A program made the translations under genes and the position numbers. A stretch of DNA of 64,000 bases from positions 19,497-83,496 of the forward strand of contig CANRAO010000005.1 of NCBI GenBank assembly GCA_947628615.1, in the 5' to 3' direction. Below are positions 35,200 to 43,187 of the stretch, piece by piece. This stretch comes from an uncultured Clostridia bacterium (GTDB taxonomy: Bacteria; Bacillota; Clostridia; Oscillospirales; Ruminococcaceae). The notes under the pieces are model-generated. The model worked only from the letters and a program-made list of their open reading frames with translations, was not told the origin of the DNA and did not search any database. Every line of letters starts with the position of its first letter. The first letter of the stretch is position 1.

Positions 35200-35228
35200 A
35201 TTATAACATTTTTCTAGAATAATCTCAA
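35200..35228 (-). promoter_or_regulatory. promoter of the permease island (module I)
   Basis: Minus strand TTGAGA (35223-35228), 17 bases, TATAAT (35200-35205). It shares TAGAAAAATGTTATAATT with the module V promoter, and TTTCTA lies just upstream. Confidence 0.7.
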
Positions 35229-35343
35229 TAGAAATTAACTTTTTTGTTAAATAAGTACAAACTAATATATATAGATTTAGTTACTTTTTATAATCAGGTT
35301 TTTCTAGTAAAATAATTTTCAGTATTATATCTGCATTAAAAAA

Positions 35344-35372
35344 TTGAAATTTAAAATATATCGTAGTATAAT
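35344..35372 (+). promoter_or_regulatory. sigma-A promoter of the MIF-like gene
   Basis: TTGAAA (35344-35349), 17 bases, TATAAT (35367-35372), about 32 bases before the start codon. Confidence 0.8.
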
Positions 35373-35404
35373 ATAAATAAAATAATGAAGCGGAGGAAGT
35401 TTTT

Positions 35405-35746
35405 ATGCCATTTATAAACGTCAAAACGAACGCTGCTGTTCCCTCAGATAAGGAAACAGCTATTAAAACTGCACTTGGTCAGGCGATAAGCGCTATACCC
35501 GGAAAATCCGAAAGCTGGCTTATGGTAGGTATCGAGCCAGAGCACATACTATATTTCAAAGGTGACAACGCTCCTGCAGCAATGGTAGAGGTAAGCATCT
35601 ACGGAAGCACAGATTCATCATCTATGAACACCCTAACAAGCAAAATAACAGCTATTCTGAACGAATATTTATCTATAGAGCCGTCTAGGATTTATGTAAA
35701 GTACAGCCAGACTCCCGATTGGGGCTGGAACGGTTCAAATTTCTGA
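35405..35746 (+). CDS. MIF-family tautomerase
   Basis: The 113-residue protein aligns over its whole length with eukaryotic macrophage migration inhibitory factor: MPFINVKTN at the start with Pro at position 2 (catalytic N-terminal Pro after Met removal), a Lys in IPGKSESWLMV where MIF has its active-site Lys, PSRIYVKY near the C-terminus and WNGSNF at the end (MIF ends WNNSTFA). The CxxC motif of human MIF is absent. The fold is a trimer with phenylpyruvate/dopachrome-type tautomerase activity; the natural substrate is unknown. GGAGGAAG precedes the ATG. It is a single-gene unit divergent from the permease island. Confidence 0.88.
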   Translation: MPFINVKTNAAVPSDKETAIKTALGQAISAIPGKSESWLMVGIEPEHILYFKGDNAPAAMVEVSIYGSTDSSSMNTLTSKITAILNEYLSIEPSRIYVKYSQTPDWGWNGSNF

Positions 35747-35752
35747 TTGATA

Positions 35753-35795
35753 TTTTAAGGCGCAGCGTGAAAACAGCACACTGCGCCTTAAAATT
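35753..35795 (+). terminator. terminator of the MIF-like gene
   Basis: TAAGGCGCAG and CTGCGCCTTA form a 10-bp stem around a loop; the downstream T run is weak. Confidence 0.75.
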
Positions 35796-35849
35796 AATAA
35801 CTTTCGATTGACTAAACTAAGTAGATTATGATATATTATAAATACCTAA

Positions 35850-35872
35850 ATTTCGTCAGTATCAGACGAATT
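35850..35872. promoter_or_regulatory. inverted repeat in the hpt leader (possible operator)
   Basis: TTCGTC (35852-35857) and GACGAA (35865-35870), flanked by AAT and TTA, lie just downstream of a probable promoter (TTGACT near 35809, TATATT/TATTAT near 35833). It could be a repressor site or an mRNA hairpin. Confidence 0.4.
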
Positions 35873-35913
35873 AATAGTATCGCATCAAATTAAAATGATT
35901 GGAGGTTAGAAAT

Positions 35914-36465
35914 ATGGAATTTGAAAGCATTGACGAATTTCATGAAAAAATTAAACGCATAATTATTTCCGAAGAGGAGATAAAGGCGGCAGTAAAAAAA
36001 GCGGGAGAAATGATAAACTCGTCATACGACGGAAGGCCGATACTGCTTGTAAGTATACTGAAAGGCTCATTCATATTTCTATCAGACTTGTGCAGAGAGA
36101 TAAACGTACCGTGCGAGATAGGTTTTATGGCAGCAAAGAGCTATTATGAAGGAACGCAGTCATCGGGAATCGTCAAGATAACAATGGATCTGCAGCAGGA
36201 CGTAAGCAAATACCATGTAATTATTGTCGAAGACATTGTTGACACCGGAAGAACGCTGAAAGACGTAGCTAAGCTTATCAACTCAAGAAATCCGATTTCT
36301 CTTAATGTAATCACTCTGTTGGACAAGCCGGACAGAAGAATCGTAGATTTTAAGGTTGACTATTCTCTGTTTACAATCCCCGACCTGTTTGTAATTGGTT
36401 ACGGTTTAGATTGCGGAGAATATTTTAGAAATCTTCCATACATAGCTGAATTTTCAGAAAAATGA
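35914..36465 (+). CDS. hpt: Hypoxanthine phosphoribosyltransferase
   Basis: Purine salvage enzyme that converts hypoxanthine or guanine plus PRPP to IMP or GMP. The 183 residues contain the family's LLVSILKGSFIFLSDL, YYEGTQSSG, the PRPP loop VIIVEDIVDTGRTL and the C-terminal IPDLFVIGYGLDCGEYFRNLP. The start at 35914 follows GGAGGTTAGAAAT; the TTG at 35899 overlaps that site. It is coupled with the purine permease gene, which starts 10 bases after the hpt stop. Confidence 0.97.
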   Translation: MEFESIDEFHEKIKRIIISEEEIKAAVKKAGEMINSSYDGRPILLVSILKGSFIFLSDLCREINVPCEIGFMAAKSYYEGTQSSGIVKITMDLQQDVSKYHVIIVEDIVDTGRTLKDVAKLINSRNPISLNVITLLDKPDRRIVDFKVDYSLFTIPDLFVIGYGLDCGEYFRNLPYIAEFSEK

Positions 36466-36475
36466 GGTGTAAAAA

Positions 36476-37840
36476 GTGTTAGAAAAGATATTTAAGCTAA
36501 AGCAAAACAACACAAACGTCAAGACAGAGATTGCCGCAGGTATTACGACATTTATGACAATGGCGTATATTCTGGCAGTAAACCCGAGTGTTTTATCCGA
36601 TGCAGGAATGGACAGTACAGCAGTACTTATTGCAACGTGCTTGGCATCATTTATCGGTACAACCTGTATGGCACTTATGGCAAACCTGCCGTTTGCCCTA
36701 TCGGCAGGTATGGGATTGAACGCATTCCTAACCTATACAGTTGTAAAGGGATTCGGTTACTCATGGCAGGTCGCACTTTTTGCGGTATTTATTGAGGGTA
36801 TAATTTTTATTATTCTCTCACTGACAAAGGTAAGAGAAGCTATATTTGATTCTATTCCCCTTCCGCTAAAGAAAGCTGTCTCTGTTGGAATAGGCTTATA
36901 TATTGCTTTTATAGGTCTTCAGAACGCTGGACTCTCTGTCGGAAATTCATCTACACTTGTATCTATTGTCAGCTTTACAGACAACTTCAAAACTTCAGGC
37001 ATTTGTGCCTTACTCGCCGTAGTCGGAGTTTTTATCACCGCAATTCTCTACATAAAAAACGTCAAGGGTTCAATTCTCATAGGAATTATCGCAACTTGGA
37101 TCTTGGGTATGATTTGCCAGGCAGTCGGAATTTATGTTCCCAACGCCGCCACAGAACACTACTCACTGTTCCCTTCATTTCATATGACCGATTTTTCTAA
37201 GCTCGGTGAAACATTCGGACAGTGCTTTAATGTTGATATGAGCAAAGTGGGAATTTTCAATTTCATAGTAATTATATTCTCATTCCTGTTTGTAGACCTT
37301 TTTGATACTCTTGGAACTCTTATCGGAGTAAGTACTAAGGCTGGTATGCTTGATAAAGACGGCAAGTTACCTAAAATCAAACCCGCACTTCTGGCTGACT
37401 CCGTTGCAACCACAGCAGGTGCTATTCTGGGAACTTCAACTACAACTACATTTGTTGAATCTTCAGCAGGTGTTGCAGTCGGCGGAAGAACAGGTCTTAC
37501 ATCTCTTACAACCGCAATACTATTTTTAATCTCAATACTGTTTGCACCTATATTTACAGCTATTCCTTCATTTGCAACTGCTCCGGCACTGATTATTGTA
37601 GGATTTCTGATGTTCAGTACAATTACCGAAATTAAATTTACAAGTGATAATTATACAACAGCAATTCCAGCTTATCTATGCGTTCTTGCAATGCCTTTGT
37701 TCTACAGCATTTCGGAAGGCATATCAATCGGCGTAATTTCATATGTTCTTATCAATCTTATCTGCGGAAAGAGAAAAGAAATTAATCCGCTTATGTATGT
37801 TCTTGCAGTACTCTTTATTCTAAAGTACATATTTCTTTAA
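36476..37840 (+). CDS. NCS2/AzgA-type hypoxanthine-guanine permease
   Basis: This 454-residue membrane protein has about 12-14 helices. Its motifs AGITTFMTMAYILAVNPSVLSDAGM at the start, ALSAGMGLNAFLTYTVV, and GTSTTTTFVESSAGVAVGGRTGLTS are those of the PbuG/PbuO/AzgA branch of nucleobase transporters. It probably brings in hypoxanthine, guanine or adenine for the Hpt enzyme encoded just upstream. The start is a GTG at 36476 with GAGGTG seven bases upstream, overlapping the hpt stop codon. A strong terminator follows the gene. Confidence 0.93.
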   Translation: MLEKIFKLKQNNTNVKTEIAAGITTFMTMAYILAVNPSVLSDAGMDSTAVLIATCLASFIGTTCMALMANLPFALSAGMGLNAFLTYTVVKGFGYSWQVALFAVFIEGIIFIILSLTKVREAIFDSIPLPLKKAVSVGIGLYIAFIGLQNAGLSVGNSSTLVSIVSFTDNFKTSGICALLAVVGVFITAILYIKNVKGSILIGIIATWILGMICQAVGIYVPNAATEHYSLFPSFHMTDFSKLGETFGQCFNVDMSKVGIFNFIVIIFSFLFVDLFDTLGTLIGVSTKAGMLDKDGKLPKIKPALLADSVATTAGAILGTSTTTTFVESSAGVAVGGRTGLTSLTTAILFLISILFAPIFTAIPSFATAPALIIVGFLMFSTITEIKFTSDNYTTAIPAYLCVLAMPLFYSISEGISIGVISYVLINLICGKRKEINPLMYVLAVLFILKYIFL

Positions 37841-37852
37841 ATTTAATCAATG

Positions 37853-37880
37853 AACCCCCGGTAAAAACGGGGGTTTTCTT
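37853..37880 (+). terminator. terminator of hpt-permease operon
   Basis: AACCCCCG, loop, CGGGGGTT, then TTCTTTT. Confidence 0.92.
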
Positions 37881-37888
37881 TTGACAAC

Positions 37889-37926
37889 AAAAAGCCCCTC
37901 TATTCTTACAGATCTGACAGAGGGGC
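37889..37926 (-). terminator. terminator of the C_GCAxxG_C_C gene
   Basis: Minus strand GCCCCTCT, 17-base loop, AGAGGGGC, then TTTTTGTTG. Confidence 0.85.
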
Positions 37927-37960
37927 ATATTATTCAGGTCTAATTTCCTAAATAATTCTA

Positions 37961-38410
37961 TTAATTACTGAAATACATTTCGTCCAAATTCTTTGCGGCA
38001 AGCTCTACCAATTCAACACAGGGTCTTTTTTTATAATAACCTTCTGTTCTCATCTCGGGAATTGGACTGTCTGCACCCTTTTTGGAAAGTCCTAAAAGCT
38101 CTCTGCATATTATCGAACCATTTTGCTGTCTAAACTTTTCTGCTAAATCCTGAATGTTTTTGTAATGCTCCGCTTTTGCTTTATTATCTCTCGCATCATA
38201 ACCGCCCTCTAATATTCCGACGACCATAAAAGCGCCTGTCAATGCACCGCAGACTTCTCTCATTCTTCCCATTCCGCCGCCAAACGACGACGAGATCTTA
38301 AGTGCAGTATCCAAATCGAGTCCAAGCTCTTCAGCATATGCGCCAAAAACTGCCTGAGAACAATTATATCCGCTTTTGAAAAGCTCGACAGCCTTTTTTG
38401 AGTGATCCAT
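37961..38410 (-). CDS. C_GCAxxG_C_C family protein (putative redox protein)
   Basis: A 149-residue soluble protein of the family named for its conserved cysteines. YNCSQAVFGAYAEELGL, FGGGMGRMREVCGALTGAFMVVG (the GCAxxG-like core), ICRELLG and RPCVELVE are visible. Its function is unproven; it is often thought to be redox- or metal-related and is common in anaerobes. The start at 38410 (MDHSKKA) has AAGGGGG seven bases upstream; the longer frame is implausible. It is a single-gene unit divergent from the short-chain dehydrogenase. Confidence 0.88.
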   Translation of the reverse strand: MDHSKKAVELFKSGYNCSQAVFGAYAEELGLDLDTALKISSSFGGGMGRMREVCGALTGAFMVVGILEGGYDARDNKAKAEHYKNIQDLAEKFRQQNGSIICRELLGLSKKGADSPIPEMRTEGYYKKRPCVELVELAAKNLDEMYFSN

Positions 38411-38541
38411 AAAGTACCCCCTTGAATTGCAATGTTGCTGATTTTTTATACATTTATAATACATTATATACCGCAGCATTTAATTTGTAAACGAAAATTT
38501 TTTATATATTTCAGTTATACAATAATAATTGTTTAAAATTC

Positions 38542-38570
38542 TTGTAAATTAACGCAATTCGGGTTATAAT
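38542..38570 (+). promoter_or_regulatory. sigma-A promoter of the short-chain dehydrogenase gene
   Basis: TTGTAA (38542-38547), 17 bases, TATAAT (38565-38570). Confidence 0.7.
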
Positions 38571-38602
38571 ATTTATAATCTATCTTGAAAGAAGGATCAT
38601 TT

Positions 38603-39361
38603 ATGAAAAGTGCACTTGTAACCGGCGCAAGTTCGGGAATAGGATATGAGATGTCACGGGTATTGAGCCACTTGGGTTATGAGCTTATCTTGGTCGCTCG
38701 CCGTGAGGACAGGCTCTTGGAACTTCAAAAGATTCTCGAAACACGTTCTGAAATAATTCCCTGTGATTTATCTAAGGAGGAAGAATGTAAAGAGCTTTAT
38801 AAAAAAGTTAAGGAGAAAGATATTTCTGTACTCATTAATAATGCAGGGTTCGGTCTTTGCGGAAATTTCATCGAAACTGATTTGGATAAAGAGCTTTCTA
38901 TGATAAACGTTAATATCAAAGCAGTTCATATACTGACAAAGCTGTTTTTAAAGGATTTCGTCAAGAAAGATGACGGTTATATTCTGAATGTTGCGTCGTC
39001 GGCTGGTCTAATGGCAGGCGGACCTCTAATGGCAACATACTACGCAACTAAAGCATATGTGGTCAATTTAACCCGTGCTGTAAACACTGAGCTTGCGGAT
39101 ATGGGAAGCAATGTTTATGTAGGAGCATTATGTCCAGGTCCAGTGAATACTGAATTTAGCGAAGTTGCCGATGTTAAATTTGAAATGAAAGGTATAAGTA
39201 AAAAATACTGCGCTAAATATGCTCTTTACAATATGTTTGAAAATCGAAAAATGATAATAGTTCCGTCGGCAGAAATGAAACTCTCCGTATGCGCTTCACG
39301 GTTTATGCCAACTCGACCGCTTTTGGAAATTACAAAGCTTATTCAAAAAAAGAAGCAATAA
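38603..39361 (+). CDS. Short-chain dehydrogenase/reductase
   Basis: NAD(P)-dependent oxidoreductase of the classical SDR type, 252 residues. The cofactor site is TGASSGIG at residues 8-15; NNAGFG follows near 80; the catalytic Ser is in NVASSAGL and the catalytic pair in YYATKAYV (YxxxK). ALCPGPVNTEF is also typical. VARRED after the second strand suggests NADP preference. The start at 38603 is preceded by GAAGGATC; the TTG at 38585 is not needed. Substrate unknown; the best general match is the YqjQ/DltE-like group. Confidence 0.92.
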   Translation: MKSALVTGASSGIGYEMSRVLSHLGYELILVARREDRLLELQKILETRSEIIPCDLSKEEECKELYKKVKEKDISVLINNAGFGLCGNFIETDLDKELSMINVNIKAVHILTKLFLKDFVKKDDGYILNVASSAGLMAGGPLMATYYATKAYVVNLTRAVNTELADMGSNVYVGALCPGPVNTEFSEVADVKFEMKGISKKYCAKYALYNMFENRKMIIVPSAEMKLSVCASRFMPTRPLLEITKLIQKKKQ

Positions 39362-39437
39362 TATATATGTTTTATTTCCGCTTAAAAATTGTGAAAAATA
39401 TATAATATTCTATTACTTTTTTTGGCTATTTAGTACA

Positions 39438-39466
39438 TTGAATAACTTGCTCAATTGTAGTAAAAT
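39438..39466 (+). promoter_or_regulatory. sigma-A promoter of the surface-protein gene
   Basis: TTGAAT (39438-39443), 17 bases, TAAAAT (39461-39466). Confidence 0.7.
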
Positions 39467-39503
39467 TTATAGTGTAAAATAATATGTAAAGGAGTTTTAG
39501 AAT

Positions 39504-40322
39504 ATGAAACTTAAAAGAATTATTGCAGGGGTTGCTGCAATGGCATTAGTTGCATCAACTTGTGCAAGTTTTTCAGCATCGGCTGCTGAAAGCTATGATG
39601 CTTTCTTGATGTTTGCAGACCATAACTGGTTGTGGTCAAGTATGTCTGCTTATCCAGGTGGTCAGGGATACGGTGTTGACGCTCAAATCAATAAAGACGG
39701 TGAGTATACTGTTTCTATCACCAGCGATTCTGTTGACAAAAATGAAAATGGTGATAACTCACAGGGAAAAGGCGGTACTGACTATGCAAGCGGTGCAGTT
39801 GTTTTCTGCGTAGATATTACAGGTATCTTAAACTGTAAAACTTTCAACGCTGCTAATGAAAAGAAAAACGGCGTTACAAAGAACGGTACTTATGACGAAA
39901 AAGACATCAAATGTAAATTAAAGAGCATTAAGCAGGACGGAAAAGAACTTAAGTTTGACGCTAGCAAGATTCTTTATGGTAACATTGAGGATCAGAATAC
40001 TAACTACAGAATTGAAATCTATAACACATATGGTAAGACAAAGGATAATCCTCCAATTGAACAGGCAGAGGTAATGTGGTCAAAGAGCTTAGATGTTACT
40101 TTTGAGATCTCAGGTCTCAAGGGCAGTGAAAAGAAAACAACAAAAGCTGCAGCTTCTACTAACGATACACAGCCTACTACAACCGCTGCAGTAGGCGGCG
40201 GAGCTGACACAGCTGCTGCTAATACTACTTCAAATACAAATACCGGTGCAGAGACAGGTCTTGCTCTTATCGGTCTTGCTCTTGCAGGCGGTGCAATCGT
40301 TCTTACAAAGAAGAGAAAGTAA
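39504..40322 (+). CDS. Secreted surface protein with a sortase-like C-terminal tail
   Basis: I do not recognise the core domain. The 272-residue protein has a signal peptide (MKLKRIIAGVAAMALVAS, cleavage near SASAA-ES), a globular part of about 185 residues with two Cys, a Thr/Ala-rich linker (about 215-245), then a tail with TGAETG, a hydrophobic helix (LALIGLALAGGAIVL) and KKRK. The tail has the layout of a wall-sorting signal but lacks a standard LPxTG; a nonstandard motif such as NTGAE may be used. AAAGGAG precedes the ATG. It has its own promoter and terminator. Confidence 0.82.
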   Translation: MKLKRIIAGVAAMALVASTCASFSASAAESYDAFLMFADHNWLWSSMSAYPGGQGYGVDAQINKDGEYTVSITSDSVDKNENGDNSQGKGGTDYASGAVVFCVDITGILNCKTFNAANEKKNGVTKNGTYDEKDIKCKLKSIKQDGKELKFDASKILYGNIEDQNTNYRIEIYNTYGKTKDNPPIEQAEVMWSKSLDVTFEISGLKGSEKKTTKAAASTNDTQPTTTAAVGGGADTAAANTTSNTNTGAETGLALIGLALAGGAIVLTKKRK

Positions 40323-40343
40323 ATTTATAATACTTAATAAATG

Positions 40344-40372
40344 AAAAGGATCTCGTATGAGGTCCTTTTTTA
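40344..40372 (+). terminator. terminator of the surface-protein gene
   Basis: AAAAGGATCTC, GTAT, GAGGTCCTTTT then T: an 11-bp stem with one G-U pair. Confidence 0.9.
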
Positions 40373-40396
40373 TTAGAAAAAAGCCAAATGTAAGCG

Positions 40397-40493
40397 ACAA
40401 GACCACCGAGCCGGTGGTGGCTCTCTGTCTTTAAGCAGTTTGTAAAATGTTTTCACTTTGTGCAGCGGCAGACTAGTACCTAAAAACAAGAGC
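40397..40493 (+). repeat. dispersed hairpin repeat, copy R1
   Basis: It starts with a GC-rich hairpin (CCACC-GAGCC-GGTGG) and ends with GCGGCAGACTAGTACCTA and ACAAGAG. By eye it is homologous to copies at 44757-44850 (same strand) and 44940-45095 (opposite strand). The 3' core CTAGTACCTA is the best conserved. It follows the terminator of the surface-protein gene. No gene lies in 40323-40675. Confidence 0.7.
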
Positions 40494-40521
40494 TTAGAAA
40501 TTAGAAATTAGAAGTTAGAAA
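40494..40521 (+). repeat. four tandem heptamers
   Basis: TTAGAAA occurs four times in a row, the third unit ending in G. It directly abuts repeat R1. A CAATT-rich stretch follows at about 40589-40620. Confidence 0.8.
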
Positions 40522-40640
40522 CAAGAAGCCAGATAACGATTAATATATTTCTGAAAATCTTCTTCTATTCTATGTTTTTTACATCTAGCAATTGTCCATT
40601 GTCAATTTTCAATTATCAATTTTTATGAAATAAATCTTGT

Positions 40641-40669
40641 TTGACAATGTAGAAAAAATATGCTATACT
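40641..40669 (+). promoter_or_regulatory. sigma-A promoter of rnpB
   Basis: TTGACA (40641-40646), 17 bases, TATACT (40664-40669), seven bases before the likely RNA start. Confidence 0.9.
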
Positions 40670-40675
40670 TCCCTT

Positions 40676-41017
40676 GCGAGTAAGCTATGCGGTAGCTGGA
40701 CGGTGTTACGTTCAGAGGAAAGTCCGAGCATCATAGAGCAAGATAGCTGCTAACGGCAGCCGAGGGTGACCTTAGGGCTAGTGCAACAGAAATATACCGC
40801 CTTTTATGAGGTAAGGTTGGAATGGTGAGGTAAGAGCTCACCGGAATGCGGGAGACCGCATTGCCATGTAAACCCTATCCGATGTAACTCCAATGGTAAG
40901 TGCAAAGCCAATGGCTGCTCGTCAGGCTTTGGCTTATAGGGGGCTTGAACCTTATGGCGACATAAGGTCTAGATAGATTACCGCACACGACAAAACTCGG
41001 CTTATCGGCTTGGTCGC
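40676..41017 (+). ncRNA. rnpB: RNase P RNA (class A)
   Basis: Catalytic RNA that matures tRNA 5' ends. Conserved parts are visible: GAGGAAAGTCCGAGC (40715-40729), the ACAGAAA box near 40787, the hairpin GTGAGGTAAGAGCTCAC typical of class A, and AGATAGATTACCGC near the 3' end (40971-40984). GCGA...TAAGC at the 5' end pairs with GCTTAT...TCGC at the 3' end. Length about 340 bases. Class A, not the Bacillus class B, fits Clostridia outside the Bacilli. Confidence 0.95.
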
Positions 41018-41028
41018 ATAATAGCATA

Positions 41029-41062
41029 AAAAGACCTGACTGTTATTAGTCAGGTCTTTTGT
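41029..41062 (+). terminator. terminator of rnpB
   Basis: AAAAGACCTGAC, loop, GTCAGGTCTTTT: a 12-bp stem with a T run. Confidence 0.93.
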
Positions 41063-41090
41063 AATATATAAAATTAATTCTAAAAAGTCC

Positions 41091-41119
41091 TTGACAAATG
41101 CTTTTTGGTTGTATATAAT
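41091..41119 (+). promoter_or_regulatory. consensus promoter of the ilvB-cimA operon
   Basis: TTGACA (41091-41096), 17 bases, TATAAT (41114-41119): a perfect match. Confidence 0.9.
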
Positions 41120-41138
41120 GTGAATTAGTGTAAAAGCT

Positions 41139-41406
41139 ATGACGAGGACGAATAGGTTTTAGCCTTTTCAGAAAGCTGACGGCTGATGTGAGTCAGTAAG
41201 ACTTGACCAGTATTTTATCACCTCTGAGCTGACGGCTGAAATTTCCAGTAAGCTGGTTCGGGAACTCCCGTTATCGAGTAAAGCATTGTCTGATGCTTGT
41301 GAGGGTAATGGATATATATAAAACCATTGCCGAATAAGAGTGGTAACACGAACGATTTTCGCTTCGTCTCTTAAAGTATATGCTTTACGAGTGAGGCGTT
41401 TTTTAT
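41139..41406 (+). ncRNA. T-box leader, probably tRNA-Ile responsive, of ilvB-cimA
   Basis: Typical T-box elements occur in order: GACGAGGACGA at the base of Stem I; AGAAAGCTGACGGCTG and GTGAGTCAG distal-loop sequences; a specifier candidate ATC (41217-41219) followed by ACC and TCTGAGC; the T-box core AAGAGTGGTAACACG (about 41336-41350); and a terminator stem ending GTGAGGCG with T6 (to 41406). ATC is an isoleucine codon, which fits the two genes downstream. The specifier is assigned by position, supported by the same layout in the alaS leader. Confidence 0.9.
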
Positions 41407-41468
41407 TGCAGATTATAAAATAAGTGGTCAAAAACAAGCGTAAGTAATACGCAGGAATGGGGATTAAT

Positions 41469-43157
41469 ATGAAATTAAATGGTTCTGATATCATAATCGA
41501 ATGTCTTTTAGAGCAAGGAGTAGACACTGTATTCGGGTACCCTGGAGGTGCCGTCTTAAACATCTACGACGCTCTTTACAAGTATAAGAAAAAAATCAGA
41601 CACGTTATCACTGCTCATGAGCAGGGCGCTTGCCATGCCGCAGACGGATATTCAAGAACAACAGGCAAAACAGGTGTTGTAATAGCCACATCAGGTCCCG
41701 GTGCAACTAATCTTGTAACAGGAATTGCAACAGCACATATGGATTCAATACCACTTGTTGCGATAACAGGTAATGTCGGCACTTCCCTGCTCGGACTTGA
41801 CTCATTTCAGGAAGTCGACATATGCGGAATAACTATGCCCATAACAAAACACAACTACATAGTAAAGGATATTAACAAACTCGCCGATACCATAAGAGAA
41901 GCATTTTATATTGCAAACGAAGGCAGGAAAGGCCCTGTACTTATTGACATTCCAAAAGATATAACCGCCGCTGTTTGCGAATACAAAAAGGAAGCTCCTG
42001 TCAAGCCTGTTTTTCACAACCCGGATAATATTAATGAGCAGTGTGAAAAGGTTGCTGAACTCATAAAAGAAAGTAAAAAACCTTTCATTTATGCAGGCGG
42101 CGGAGTTGTCTCAGCTGACGCTAAGGACGATTTTGAAATGCTTGTTGAAAAAATCAACGCTCCTGTTTCTCTTTCTCTTATGGGACAGTGCGCATTTGAT
42201 AACACTAATAAACTTTACACGGGTATGCTAGGTATGCACGGAACAAAAACAAGTGCACTGGCACTTCAAAACTGCGACTTGTTCATTGTGTTCGGCTCAA
42301 GATTTTCAGACAGAGTTTTGTGCAATGCAAATACCTTTGCTAAAGGAAAAAAGATTATTCACATAGACATTGACCCGGCAGAGATAGGAAAGAATGTCAA
42401 CGCTTATTTATCTGTAAACGGCGACGTTAAATACATAATAAATAAGCTAATCAGCCTAATTCCACAACAAGACCACAGCTCATGGATCAATGAAATTACA
42501 GAGTGGAAAAAGGAATTTCCTCTGCATATGAAGCCGTTTAAAAAAGACAGCGAAGTTCTTCCAAGCGATGTTATAACTACCCTTGATGAATTAACAAACG
42601 GAAAAGCAATTATAACTACCGAAGTAGGTCAGCATCAGATGTGGGCAGCACAGTTTTATAACTTCAAAACTGCCAGACAGTTTGCCTCAAGCGGAGGACT
42701 CGGCACTATGGGATACGGACTCGGTGCGTCAATAGGCTCAAAAATCGGAAACCCTGACTCGCCTGTTATAAATATTGCAGGCGACGGCAGCTTCTTTATG
42801 AACTTAAACGAGCTGTCAACTCTGAAAAAACACAATATACCTGTGATAGAACTGGTATTCAACAACAATGTGCTTGGAATGGTTCGCCAATGGCAAAGAC
42901 TTTTCTATGAAAAACATTTTTCTGAAACCGATATTAACAGAAATACCGATTATATGAAGCTCGCCGACGCTTTCGGTATAAACGGTTATGTTATAGAAAA
43001 GGAATCCGATATTAAGACCGTTCTTGAAAAAGCGCTTAAATCGGGTAAGCCTTGTCTTATAGATTGCAGGATCAACAAGGACATAAACGTTCTTCCGATG
43101 GTTCCTGCAGGGGCTGACATCAACGATCAGATTATGGAAATTGAGATAGACGACTGA
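41469..43157 (+). CDS. ilvB: Acetolactate (acetohydroxyacid) synthase large subunit
   Basis: ThDP enzyme of branched-chain amino acid synthesis: it joins two pyruvates, or pyruvate and 2-oxobutyrate. The 562 residues carry VDTVFGYPGGAVLNIYD, the catalytic Glu in TAHEQGACHAADGY, ATSGPGATNLVTGIA, and the ThDP site GDGSFFMNLNELSTL...NN. The start at 41469 (MKLNGSDIIIECL) fits the family; an ATG 12 bases upstream overlaps the ribosome site. The ilvN regulatory subunit gene does not follow; cimA does, 30 bases later. The T-box indicates control by isoleucyl-tRNA charging. Confidence 0.95.
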   Translation: MKLNGSDIIIECLLEQGVDTVFGYPGGAVLNIYDALYKYKKKIRHVITAHEQGACHAADGYSRTTGKTGVVIATSGPGATNLVTGIATAHMDSIPLVAITGNVGTSLLGLDSFQEVDICGITMPITKHNYIVKDINKLADTIREAFYIANEGRKGPVLIDIPKDITAAVCEYKKEAPVKPVFHNPDNINEQCEKVAELIKESKKPFIYAGGGVVSADAKDDFEMLVEKINAPVSLSLMGQCAFDNTNKLYTGMLGMHGTKTSALALQNCDLFIVFGSRFSDRVLCNANTFAKGKKIIHIDIDPAEIGKNVNAYLSVNGDVKYIINKLISLIPQQDHSSWINEITEWKKEFPLHMKPFKKDSEVLPSDVITTLDELTNGKAIITTEVGQHQMWAAQFYNFKTARQFASSGGLGTMGYGLGASIGSKIGNPDSPVINIAGDGSFFMNLNELSTLKKHNIPVIELVFNNNVLGMVRQWQRLFYEKHFSETDINRNTDYMKLADAFGINGYVIEKESDIKTVLEKALKSGKPCLIDCRINKDINVLPMVPAGADINDQIMEIEIDD

Positions 43158-43187
43158 TAAACGATTGCTAAGAATGGAGAGATAAAT

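Noticed and set aside
35796..35913. Purine riboswitch before hpt
   Set aside because: The conserved three-way junction and loop sequences of the purine aptamer are not visible; only a simple inverted repeat is present.
40494..40521. Tandem TTAGAAA units as a CRISPR array
   Set aside because: Units are seven bases long with no spacers; it is a simple tandem repeat.
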